Assembly: GCF_033807715.1 (NCBI RefSeq)
Contig: NC_084599.1
Coordinates: forward strand, 12,463,125-12,527,124
Source of the DNA: Cololabis saira
Lineage: Eukaryota; Chordata; Actinopteri; Beloniformes; Belonidae
Direction: 5' to 3'
Length of the DNA: 64,000 bases
Made by a program: the position numbers and the translations under genes. Shown one piece after another: positions 52,501 through 62,600 of the stretch. The notes under the pieces are model-generated. The model saw only the letters and a list, made by a program, of their open reading frames with translations, was not told the origin of the DNA and did not search any database. Positions within the stretch are counted from its first letter, which is position 1. Each line of letters opens with the position of its first letter.

Positions 52501-53660
52501 TCTTCTGTGAAAGCAGACACTAAACATCAGAGGCACAGCAATGACCATGAGATTCTGCATCTTTTCCATTTATTTTTCACAATATATAGACTCACACGCT
52601 TGAGAGATGCGAAAGTACTTTTCTTTTCTTGTTCTTGCTACAGCAGTGTTCTTTTATTTGCTGTTCTGTCAGTGTGATTCTGCAACAGCATATACTGCCC
52701 CCCCCATAGAGGTATCTTTTGTTTTTGAACAATGAAACACACAAACGTACCTATAGTTGCTTATAGGATGTGACTGGCCTGAACAATTGCCAAACGCCAC
52801 AAGCTCACATTTTACTGTAAAACCTGACAAGACGGAGTTTTGCGAAATCTCATGAAAACCCAGGTGGCTGACGGTTTAAATGAATGAGAGACGAATGTGT
52901 AGACAAACTATTGTGGGAACTGAAGTATGCTCTAACAAATTTTTGGATCAGGTTTTTTATTCCCCCTTTGAGACTTCTGATTTCATTCTTCACACTTCAC
53001 CCACAATAATTGTTGTATTTTATTTTGTGTTTTTGTGAGCCGCGTACCATCTGCAAACTCTGACAGCATTGTGCTGATTAAAGACTCTTGAACCTTAATT
53101 CATCCTTTTTAATTTTCGTTATGTAAAATCTGTCATGAGTCACACCCGTGCTGGTATCACCTTAGCGTCTACTATTTAATATAACTTGAATAAAGTGTCA
53201 GTGCATTAATTTAACATTATTTAGTTCAAAGAATCACTGCAAGGTGCTGAGTCACAGGGCAGCATGCAGCCTCTAAATGCAGCAGTGGGATACAGTTACT
53301 CTGACAAACTGAAAGAACTGCTCGTCAAAAGGTCAAGCAGTTTTGAAACCCCCCACTTCCTGAACAGTTTTATGACATTTGATGTCATCAGTTTCTGTAA
53401 CCTTTTGAAACCTACAATCAGACTCATGCAGCATGAGTGACCACTTGAGCGAATGTGAGAACGCACATGTAAAACCACCATACTTGTCCAGCTGCATGTT
53501 GGTGAATTGCTGTGTGCATCAATAGTGTGCATTGATAAAACATTTAAAATGTGCTTAATGGTAGTTAAATAGATCTGAATATTCATAAATGTTAACGCAT
53601 TAAAGTGTGGCATGGATAAGCTACAAACTCAAAACCTGACCTTCCCTCTCTCTATCTTTT
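49534..53660. other. Long unassigned intergenic or intronic stretch
   Basis: No supported gene or element end. A C run lies at 52699-52706. Parts of 50980-51340 and 51420-52000 look complex and non-repetitive and could be conserved non-coding DNA. Confidence 0.5.
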
Positions 53661-54740
53661 ATTAGGGCCCGAGCACTTAGAGTGTGAAGGCCCTATTGTA
53701 TCTGTAGGAATTCTTTCTTTCTTTCTTCTGACGAAAGGAGGGCCTTTTTGCCCCCCTAAACGTGCCCCAAAAGTCACCAAATTTTGCACGCAAGCCATGC
53801 CTGGCGAAAAATGTGATATTTCATGGTTTGCATTAATGGGCGTGGCAAAATGGCTCAACAGCGCCCCCTAGAAACTTTGTGCCTCAAGCCGAAAATGGGT
53901 ACACACCTGTATCATGTCGCAACTTAAAGAAAAGTCTCTTGGTGCCATGGCTGAAACCGAACAGGAAGTCGGCCATTTTGAATTAATCGTGTCATTTTTG
54001 TGAAATTTATGCCATTTCTTCAGCCGCTTCAGAGCCCGAACCGTAACGTGCACCCAGGTGTGTTATACATCAAAATGTTGTCTCCATCCTGCGATGACGC
54101 GCATTACTTTTCTCTTTCAAAAGCGTTACCGTGGCGACGCTAGACGCCAAAAAGCACGGCTCCCCTTCATCTGATTGGTCCATATTTGATAGTTCCCCAA
54201 AAGTCACCAAATTTTGCATGCAAGCCAGGCCCAGCGATAAATTTGATATTTCAAGGTTTGCATGAATGGGCGTGGCTCAACAACGCCCCCTAGAATACTT
54301 TTCTCTGCCATAACTTGTGATAAAGGGATGTGGGTGGTGTCATCGGACTCCGTATTGAGTACTTGACCTTCATTGGCATGAATTAGCCCCGCCCCTTCTT
54401 CTGATTGGTTGATATGTGATAGTTCCAATTTTCTGCAATTTCTTTTGAATGGTTTGACATAAAGACTCGTGAGTGGTGTCATCGGACATGGTTTTGAGTC
54501 CTTGAACATAATTGCTGCAAATTAGCCCCGCGCCTTCATCTGATTGGTCGATATCTGATAGTTCCTACTTTCTGCCATAACTTTTGAATGGTTTGATATA
54601 GAGAGTCGTGGGTGGTTTCATCAGCTAAATGTCCAGGCCTGAAGAATCTACATGCAAGTCATACAAGCGCTTCCACTGCAGCACGCCTGAACGTGCACAA
54701 GGGTGCGAGGGCCCGTTCATCGCTGCTTGCAGCTTTAATT
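53661..54740. mobile_element. Modular non-coding transposon with GGGCCCGAGCAC / GGGCCCTCGCAC ends
   Basis: The left end attagggcccgagcacttag and the right end (reverse complement attaaagctgcaagcagcga followed by tgaacgggccctcgcac) are typical of a dispersed teleost repeat. The interior is modular. A block of about 70 bp (CCAAAAGTCACCAAATTTTG …tttgcat…atgggcgtgg) occurs at about 53767-53835 and 54195-54275. A ctgattggt…gatagttcc module occurs at about 54171, 54400 and 54540, alternating with a gtggtgtcatcgga module. No coding sequence. Transposon class not established. Confidence 0.6.
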
Positions 54741-55919
54741 TCCTTTGATTTCCTCTTCTTGCAACGAAAAGAATGAGATCAGTATATTCTTACATCTTTA
54801 CGTATTTATATATTTTTCAGGTATAGTTGTACGTGTATATATGGTAGCTGCAGTGCCAGCTCAGGGAGGCACGAGGCCCAGACACTTGGAATCATTTAGT
54901 GAGAATTTTGAGTGTGGGAGGAGTGGAATGTGCGCACAGATAAAAGAAAGAAAAGTGAAAGAAAAACAGAGCAAAGAGAGGGGGTGGAGAGAGCAAGAGA
55001 TAGACACAGATAAAGACAGAGAGAAGGCAGGCTGGGAATGTGGCAGGTGAGGAAGAGGTAGAGGGAAGATAGGGGAGATGAGCCACCTGAGAGAGAAACA
55101 TTTAGAGCCAAGGAAGGCGAGCTGAGGTGGAAGACAGAGGTGAAAATGAGGTTGCAGAGAGGGAAACAAAACAGAGAAAGGGAGGGGAGAGCACCAAAGA
55201 CATACATCTCGAACAAATGACAGACAGTGGGAGCAGAAGAGAAAGAATAGAAGAACAAGGCTGAGGGGAAAAAAAGTACCAGCTGCCCACTCTTTACCTA
55301 GTTTTCTCCATTAAGCTGATTTTTTTTTTTCAAATGGCTCTTGCAGGTCTCGCTTAGGGGGAACATCTATTCCTATCACAATGCAGCCTACACACACCTC
55401 GCAGTGACAGGCAACGCGGGAGAAAGGGGGGGTATATATGAACAAAGATTTGAATTTAAAAATAAAATTCCCTTTTTTTCAAACTAAAGGAATAGAAAAT
55501 GTCCTCAAATGTGTTATTGAAATTGCAAAATAACAGCAAATGTGAATGTTTCCATGATTATTCAATATCATGTATTTTACATGAATATGAAGATAGAATA
55601 TTGTTTTAATAATGAAGTGGATCCTCCAGGGGTAAAGCGAACAACTGTACAATATACTTTTACCAAGTAAGTGCGTCATCAAGATCAAATTAAACTAATA
55701 TGTTTTTCATTGTTATTTTTGTTTACAAAATGCCACATATTTCTCTGTCCTTCTTGTTCACATTTAAAACCGCCCACATTTGCACGTTTCCATGTTTTCA
55801 GTCTCTCTTCCCTATCCTGATCTGTACCACAGCTAAGGTCTTTGCTGTTTGTTTCGGTCTGTAGAAGCTTGTGCCAGTCTAGAAAACACATAGATGCAAA
55901 TAAGATATTGTAGATCACA
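54741..55919. other. Intergenic sequence with a purine-rich tract
   Basis: About 54940-55265 is dominated by A and G on the plus strand (a long imperfect GA tract). Minus-strand ORFs rich in Ser, Leu and Pro crossing it are compositional artefacts. Confidence 0.65.
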
Positions 55920-57140
55920 ACATTTTACTGCACAGGTTAGAGCATGTGGTTGGGATTAAAGGGACAGCTCTAGGTTGGTTTAAATCATATCTATCTGACA
56001 GATTCCTGTTTGTTCATGTTCATGTTTCTTCTGTACAGTCGAGGGTTTGCTACGGTGTCCCACAGGGTTCAGTACTAGGGCCAATCTTGTGTAGTTTATA
56101 AATGCTACCCTTGGGAAGTATTATCCAAAACCACAGTATCAATTTTCATTGCTATGCTGATGATACGCAGCTGTATTTCTCCATGAAGTCAGATGAAACT
56201 GAACCGTTAGCTAAACTTCAGGCATGTCTTCAGGAAATCAAGACCACTAACTTTTTCTTCTAAATTCTGATATAACAGAGGTTATTGTTTTTGGTGCCAA
56301 GCATCTTAGGAAGGGATTACATCATGTTGTGATGGCTGCCAGTACAACTGTGTGAAACCTTGGTGTTATTTTCGATCAGGATTTGTTGTTTAAACAGCAT
56401 ATTATTCAGGTTTGTAGGACAGCATTTTTCCATTTCCGTAATTTTGCAAAGGTTAGGAGCATCCTGCATCCTCTCCCAGAGTGATGCCGAAAAACATATT
56501 TATGCATTTGTATCTTCTAGACTAGACAACTGTATGGTATTATTAGCAGGATGTCCAAGTAATTCGCTGAATAGGCTCCAGCTGTTCCAAAATGCAGCAG
56601 TGCGAGGGCTGACAGGAATCAGCATGACAGAGCAAGTCTCTCCACTATTAGCCTCGTTCCATTGGCTCCCCGTAAAACTCCGAATCCAATTCAAAATTCT
56701 GTTACTTGCGTATAAAGCCCTAAACCCTGACCTGTAGTCCCACCTTTTGACCACCTCGCTACCTGCTGTCTACACCTGTTTATATTGACGTCTCTGTAGT
56801 ACTAGCAATGTATCAGTCATATGTACAACAAACTCTTAGTTCTCCAGGTAACGTATAATTATTACTAATATATCTTGTCTTTAGTACCTTTGACAATATA
56901 TCTGTGCCTCTCATCTCTCTGTTTTTCCCCCTTTATGAGCCTGGTCCTGCTCAAGGTTTCTTCCCTCCTAAAGGGGAGTTTTTCCTTGCCACTGTTTGGC
57001 TTAAGGTTTTTCTCCCACTAGGGGAGTTTTTACCTGCCATTGTGTATGTTATAATTGCTCAGGAGTCATGCTCTGAGTCTCTGGAAAGTGCCTAGAGACA
57101 ACTTGCATTGTAATAGATGCTATATAAATAAAATTTAATT
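55920..57140 (+). pseudogene. L2-clade LINE, 3' half with conserved 3' UTR
   Basis: The 5' part encodes the L2 reverse transcriptase in broken frames: ALGWFKSYLSDRFLF, then GVPQGSVLGPIL (56054-56089), then CYADDTQLYFSMKSDETEPL with the catalytic Asp pair at 56159-56164. The frame at 56360-56737 gives the next region (DAEKHIYAFVSSRLDNC…GCPSNSLNRLQLFQNAAVRGLTG…FHWLPVKLRIQFKILLLAYKALN). The coding end is shortened by deletion. The 3' UTR has the family hallmark ctcctaaaggggagttttt, then tgtaatagatgctatataaa, and ends near 57140. The copy is old, with multiple stops, and hosts the L1 insertion in its tail. Confidence 0.9.
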
Positions 57141-57156
57141 GAAAATAAGGTGAGCA
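57141..57156. repeat. Left TSD of the full-length L1
   Basis: GAAAATAAGGTGAGCA, identical to 63826-63841. The preceding AATT places the nick near an AATT/GAAAA site, compatible with the A/T preference of L1 endonucleases. Confidence 0.95.
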
Positions 57157-57327
57157 GGGGGGGCACTGTTGGCAGGGAAGCATGTGAGACGTGTGTTGCT
57201 ACAGCTCCGCCGGAATGTGACTTAAAACTTATTATTTTTGCACTATTTTATATTCGGGAGTGATATTACGCTTTGATAGTACTTTTTCTCCCTTTGGGTG
57301 TACTTTTTGTCCGAAGAACGAACTGCA

Positions 57328-58215
57328 ATGTCAACAACAAGACAACAACAACAAGACCGACGCCAGCGTGCGCCAGCCAAGACGTCAGATCCCGCTGTGG
57401 GAAGTGCAGAGGCCGAGCCGAGGCCCGATGCTAACGAGGCCTTGCTGCAGAGCATCAAAGTGATGATGGACGACCTACGTTCTGACATTCTCTCCAGATT
57501 TGATGCAATTGTGGCTGATACAGTTAAGAGGGAGATGACCGGTGCGCTGAAACCGATGGAGATTAAAATGGAAGCTCAGGGCCGATCTATTGTGGAGCTG
57601 GAACGCTCGGCGAGTGACCAGGCTACCGAAGTTACTGAGCTACATGCTACGGTTAGCACGTTGTCCGGCCTGGTCAAATCCCTCTCAGACAAGTGTGAAG
57701 ATTTGGAATCTCGCCAGAGGTTAAATAATATAAGACTGGTCGGCTTACCCGAGGGCGTGGAGGGTCCGCGACCCACTGAATCCGTGGCGAAGCTGCTGAA
57801 GGACCTGCTTTCCCTGGACGAACCGCCAGTCTTGGACCGGTGTCATCGTAGCCTGCGAGCCCGACCCAGGGAAGGGGAACCTCCGCGTCCTCTCATCATG
57901 CGAGTGAACCTGTTTCAGGTCCGTAACCTGATACTACGCCGAGCCGGGGAATGCTCCCCTCTCAACTACCAGGGTAAGAGGCTGTCTATCTTCGCTGACT
58001 TCACCCAGGCCGTGGCAAAGAGGAGGACCGCGTTTGCAGCCGTGAAGAGGGAGCTACACTCTTGCCCTGGCGTGAAATTCGGATTAATGTTCCCTGCGGT
58101 TTTGCGCATCACACCAGCAGACGGCCAAACACGTAGGTTTGAAGATCCGGTTCGGGCGATGGACTTTGTTGTGAAGAACCTTAAAAAAGTGGTTGTTCCG
58201 GATGAGGTAGCTTAG
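57328..58215 (+). CDS. L1 ORF1 protein (RNA-binding, chaperone-like)
   Basis: 295 aa from the ATG at 57328, chosen because it has G at -3 and is the first ATG of the frame; the frame itself is open from a GTG at 57298. Residues 1-35 are polar and Gln-rich (MSTTRQQQQD). Residues about 40-128 have heptad-like hydrophobic spacing consistent with the trimerising coiled coil of L1 ORF1 proteins. Residues about 129-200 contain SRQRLNNIRLVGLPEGVEG, the start of the RRM-like domain. Residues about 224-262 (DFTQAVAKRRTAFAAVKREL…FGLMFPAVLRI) match the C-terminal domain. Family members bind L1 RNA and form the cytoplasmic ribonucleoprotein with ORF2 protein. The frame is fully intact. Stop TAG is followed by repeated AGCTA units. 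Confidence 0.92.
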   Translation: MSTTRQQQQDRRQRAPAKTSDPAVGSAEAEPRPDANEALLQSIKVMMDDLRSDILSRFDAIVADTVKREMTGALKPMEIKMEAQGRSIVELERSASDQATEVTELHATVSTLSGLVKSLSDKCEDLESRQRLNNIRLVGLPEGVEGPRPTESVAKLLKDLLSLDEPPVLDRCHRSLRARPREGEPPRPLIMRVNLFQVRNLILRRAGECSPLNYQGKRLSIFADFTQAVAKRRTAFAAVKRELHSCPGVKFGLMFPAVLRITPADGQTRRFEDPVRAMDFVVKNLKKVVVPDEVA

Positions 58216-59605
58216 CTTCAGCTAAGCTAAGCTAAGCTAACTGGCTGGGCTGGCTGGTGGCTGAGCCGTCTCGTTTGTTTTGGACTACAACTCCCGCGTG
58301 CCCCGGGTGCCGGGACCGCGCGGCTGGACTGCGTTTTCACTGGCGGTAAGAACTACATTTACCGAGTGCCTTGGCCACCGCGGCCGGAAGATCTATACTG
58401 ACTACGTTTCCCATGCATATCGGGTGCTGCAGCCTGGACGGCTGAGCCTTGTTTATCACTGACTGTGAGTTATCTTTGATGCCAGGTTGCCAGGTTGTGT
58501 GGAGTTCCGCTTTAATGCTTTATTTTGTCCCTCTCCCTCATTCTCTGCAGTTTTTGCACACTTATTTTTCAGTGCAATGAGGTTTGTTGTTGTTCTTTTC
58601 TTCTTTTAATATATATTCCACAGATTTTGTAGGGGGGGGGGTTGATTTTGGGTTACAACTTGAAGGTTGGTTTAGATTTTTTTCTCAAGATAATCTTTGT
58701 TTTTGTTGTTGTTTTATATTTAGGCAATGATACTTGATAATGACTGAGAATACGTAATTTATTTAAATACTTTTTTTATGAGAGGATTATTATTTATTTT
58801 TACACATACATTTTATGGGGTATACAGTCATGCCGTTTACTTTAGCATATTTGCTCACATCTTGTTTCGTAATTTTTTACCTTTTTATTTTTATTTGTGA
58901 GGAGGATAACACATATTATTGACAGCAGCCTTGCACTGCTCATCTTAGGTTGTTTATATTTATATATGTGTATGTGTGTATATATGTGTATGTATATATA
59001 TATATGTGTATGTGTATATATACATATATATGTGTACCCGAAGTTTATTGAGGGATGCACCTAACATTTTTGTTTCCTTTTTTGTTTTTTTTTTCCCCTC
59101 TTTTTTTCTCTCACATCTGATAAGGTTTCTCCTTTTATTGTATGCAGTAGGTTGATGGTGCAGTTTTTCTATATTTGTTTTTCACCCTATTTTATACCCA
59201 TGGGTACTCCTTTTTCCCCATTGGCCTTTAGTAGTTTGTTTTTCTACCTGGATTTTTGCTTGTTTCTAACAGCCGGGTAATTGTACTAATGTGCATTTTT
59301 GGGATCCTTTTTAATTTTTAATTTGTGGTCACATTCACCTGGGAGGTTTTTTTTGCCCTAGTAGCTTTGTAGGTGTGCTACTATGTGGCGTGATAGGGGT
59401 TTTGTATTACTAGGGGTGGGTTGCGCGCATCTCCTGCGGGGGGTTGCTTCTGCTTTTGTGTTGGTGGGATGGGGTGAGGTTTGTGTATTTCGTTTTTTGT
59501 TTTTTGCCTGTTGTTTTTTTTGTTTTCATCAGTCTAATACTGGTCTTGTGATCTGCTGTGGGATGGCGCCCGCCTTGGTGCATATAATGGTATCTGAATA
59601 TATTT
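58216..59605 (+). other. Long spacer between L1 ORF1 and ORF2
   Basis: 1390 bp without a convincing conserved ORF. Its first 230 bp are GC-rich and hold three ACTAC-type motifs. From 58500 it is T-rich with a G run at 58632-58640 and imperfect TATG/TATA repeats at 58955-59035. A 78-aa ATG frame at 59383-59619 overlaps the ORF2 start by 14 nt. L1 elements of mammals have far shorter spacers, so this may hold regulatory sequence. Confidence 0.8.
58284..58418 (+). promoter_or_regulatory. Three ACTACA-type (ZNF143/THAP11-like) motifs
   Basis: ACTACAACTCCCGCGTGCC (58284-58302), ACTACATTTACCGAGTGCC (58352-58370) and ACTACGTTTCCCATGCAT (58401-58418) lie on the plus strand at 68- and 49-bp spacing. 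They resemble the vertebrate promoter motif ACTACAATTCCCAGAATGC bound by ZNF143/THAP11, each with one to several mismatches. An internal promoter for an ORF2-only RNA is an inference. Confidence 0.4.
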
Positions 59606-59619
59606 ATGGCCCAAGCTAA
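59383..59619 (+). CDS. Possible small upstream ORF overlapping the ORF2 start
   Basis: 78 codons from ATG to a TGA at 59617-59619; the ORF2 ATG at 59606 lies inside it in another frame. The predicted peptide is hydrophobic and Cys-rich in its middle (FRFLFFACCFFCF). No known family. It may be a chance frame in T/G-rich sequence, or it could couple translation to ORF2 by termination-reinitiation. Low confidence as a real protein. Confidence 0.2.
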   Translation: MWRDRGFVLLGVGCAHLLRGVASAFVLVGWGEVCVFRFLFFACCFFCFHQSNTGLVICCGMAPALVHIMVSEYIYGPS

Positions 59620-62600
59620 TTTGACGAATAGGTTGGGTGGGGGTGAAATTCAGTTCACTAGTTTCAATTGTAAAGGACTTAACAACCCTATAAAACGCAG
59701 TAAAGTGTTGCATCATGTTCAACAGCTGGGAGCACATATCATTTTTTTACAAGAAACCCACCTAAAAGCCTCTGATCATTTGAAACTTAAAAAGAGTTGG
59801 GTGGGGCAGATCTATCACTCTTCTTTTGCGGGGAAATCAAGAGGTACAGCTATTCTGATTCATAAGTCAGTCCCTTTTCAGCTCTCGAACGTTACCTCTG
59901 ACCCTAATGGTAGATTTATTATCATCACCGGACAGATTCATGGTACTCGTGTTGCCCTGGCGAATGTGTATGCTCCGAACTGGGATGACGATGCCTTCTT
60001 TAGACGCCTTTTTAGCACACTCCCAGATATATCCTCACACCATCTGATACTGGGAGGAGACTTTAACTGCTGGCTTTGTCCTCATCTAGACCGCTCATCT
60101 ACTAAGGTCTGTGCCCCCTCGAAATCCTCTAAGGTAATACAATCCTTTATGTCTGAGTTTGCTGTAACTGACGCCTGGCGTTTTTTTAACCCGTCTAAAA
60201 GAGAGTACTCATTTTTCTCTCCGGTCCATCATACCTTTACCCGTATTGATCTCTTCTTGGTAGATAATAAGCTACTCTCTAGTGTGTCTGCTTGTAGATA
60301 TGATACCATTGTCATATCGGATCATGCTCCCATATCAATGAAGGTTTCCTTTAGGAACTTTACAATTATGAGAGCACCATGGCGTCTTAATACTCGTCTG
60401 CTTACTAACGAGGGCTTTGTTGATTTTGTCTCTAAACAAATAGATTATTTTTTAAGTTTCAACAAGACCCCAGATGTGTCGGCCGCATTGCTGTGGGAGA
60501 GCCTTAAGGCATACATTAGAGGGGAGATAATTTCTTATTCACGATTTGAGGATAAGTGTAGGAAAAATAAACTGGCTAACTTATCTCAACGTATTGCCCA
60601 AATTGATGCCATATACGCTGACTCCCCATCTTCAGAACTTTATAAAGAGCGTCTTACTCTTCAATCAGAATATAACGTTCTCACAACGAATCATGCCACA
60701 GAACTGTTACTTCAGACAAGATCCAACTTTTTTGAACAAGGCGATAAGGCAGGTAAATTATTGGCACATCAACTACGGCAAAGGTCTACTTCCAACCTCA
60801 TTCCACAGATTCGGTCGGACTCCGGTATTACAACTATTCCCTGTGAGATTAATAATACCTTCAAACAGTTCTATTCCAAACTGTACTCCTCAGACCAGGT
60901 CTCTGACTCGGCCTTCGACACTTTCTTCGATGATCTAGACATTCCCTCCATTGAGCAACCTGTAATTGAGGAGTTGGAGAAACCAATCACCTTGGAAGAA
61001 CTTAGGGCGGCTGCTTCAAACTTGCAAAGCGGGAAATGTCCGGGACCAGATGGTTTTCCATCCGACTTTTATAAGAAGTTTTTTCATAAACTAGGTCCAA
61101 TACTCCTGGACATGTTCAATGAAGCATTCGGATCGGGGTGTCTCCCGCAGACTCTTACTCAGGCCTCCATTTCCCTTCTTCTTAAGAAAGGGAAGGATCC
61201 CCTTGACTGTACATCCTATCGCCCAATTAGCTTATTAAATGTGGACTTTAAGTTATTGTCAAAGTTGCTGGCTTCACGCCTGGAGTCTCGCTTGCCGTCT
61301 ATTATTTCTCCAGAACAAACAGGGTTCATTTGTGGGAGGCAATCATTCTCCAATCTTAGACAGTTGTTCGGTGCCATCTATAACCCCTCCCCCTTCCCTT
61401 CCACCCATGAGGCCTTAATATCATTGGATGCTGAGAAGGCCTTTGATAGGGTGGAGTGGAACTATTTGTTCTACACCCTGGGGCGGTTTGGTTTTGGAGA
61501 ACATTTTATCTCATGGATTAAGCTGCTCTATTCATCCCCGCTGGCCTCCGTTAGGACCAATAATGATCAGTCAGACTATTTTCGTCTATACCGCTCTACC
61601 AGACAGGGCTGTCCTTTGAGTCCACTGTTGTTCGCATTAGCCATAGAGCCACTGTCTGTGGCGCTCAGAACAAATCCACGTATTACTGGCATTTCTAGGC
61701 ATGGGGTCGAGTTGAAAGTCTCTCTCTATGCAGATGATCTGCTCTTGTACGTTTCCAATTTACCTGTCTCAGTTCCGGCCGCTCTGGATACCCTTGACTC
61801 GTTTGGTCGGATATCTGGTTACAAACTTAACTTAAGCAAAAGCGAAATTTTTCCTGTTAATGAAGCAGCTAGGAAGTATCCCCTGCGTAATCTACCCTTT
61901 AAGGTTGCTATGGAGGGTTTTACATACCTTGGAGTTTATGTTGCACGTAAATATGAGGATTTAAACAAAACTAACTTTGCCCCCTTAATGAAAAAACTTA
62001 AAGAGGACTTTGAACGTTGGTCTATACTCAATCTTTCTCTAGCTGCTCGCATCAATACTGTTAAGATGAATATTCTTCCTCGGTTTACATATTTATTTCA
62101 ATGTATCCCCCTCTTTCTTCCTCAGACTTTCTTTAGGAAACTAGACAGCATGATCACCGACTTTATATGGAATAAAAAAGTACCTAGGATACGCAAGCAA
62201 TGCTTACAGAGACCCAAGTCTCTTGGAGGGATGGCAATGCCTAACTTTAGGTTTTACTACTGGTCTGCCAATATCAGGATTCTGAAATACTGGCTGCTAT
62301 ATGAAACTTTTGACCCTCCACCAACGTGGTTGGCTATGGAGGCGAGTTCCACACGGCCGGTGACGTTGGCTGCTTTAGCACACTCCCCCATTAAGTCATC
62401 TACCGCCCCATACACTAAAAACATTACGGTCAAGACCTCCCTTAGAATTTGGATCCAATTTAGACGCCATTTTGGTTTACAATGTTTTTCTATTCATGCG
62501 CCATTGGCATCGAACCACGTTTTTCATCCCTCTCTAATAGATAGTGCCTTCTCAACTTGGTCAAAACATGGTATTCATTCCTTCAATGATCTATATGTCG

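Noticed and set aside
54861..55290. Ser/Leu/Pro-rich minus-strand ORFs
   Set aside because: They follow from the purine-rich tract on the plus strand.
57298..57327. Upstream GTG start for L1 ORF1 (305 aa)
   Set aside because: The first ATG at 57328 has G at -3 and gives the usual polar N-terminus; GTG initiation is not expected in a vertebrate.
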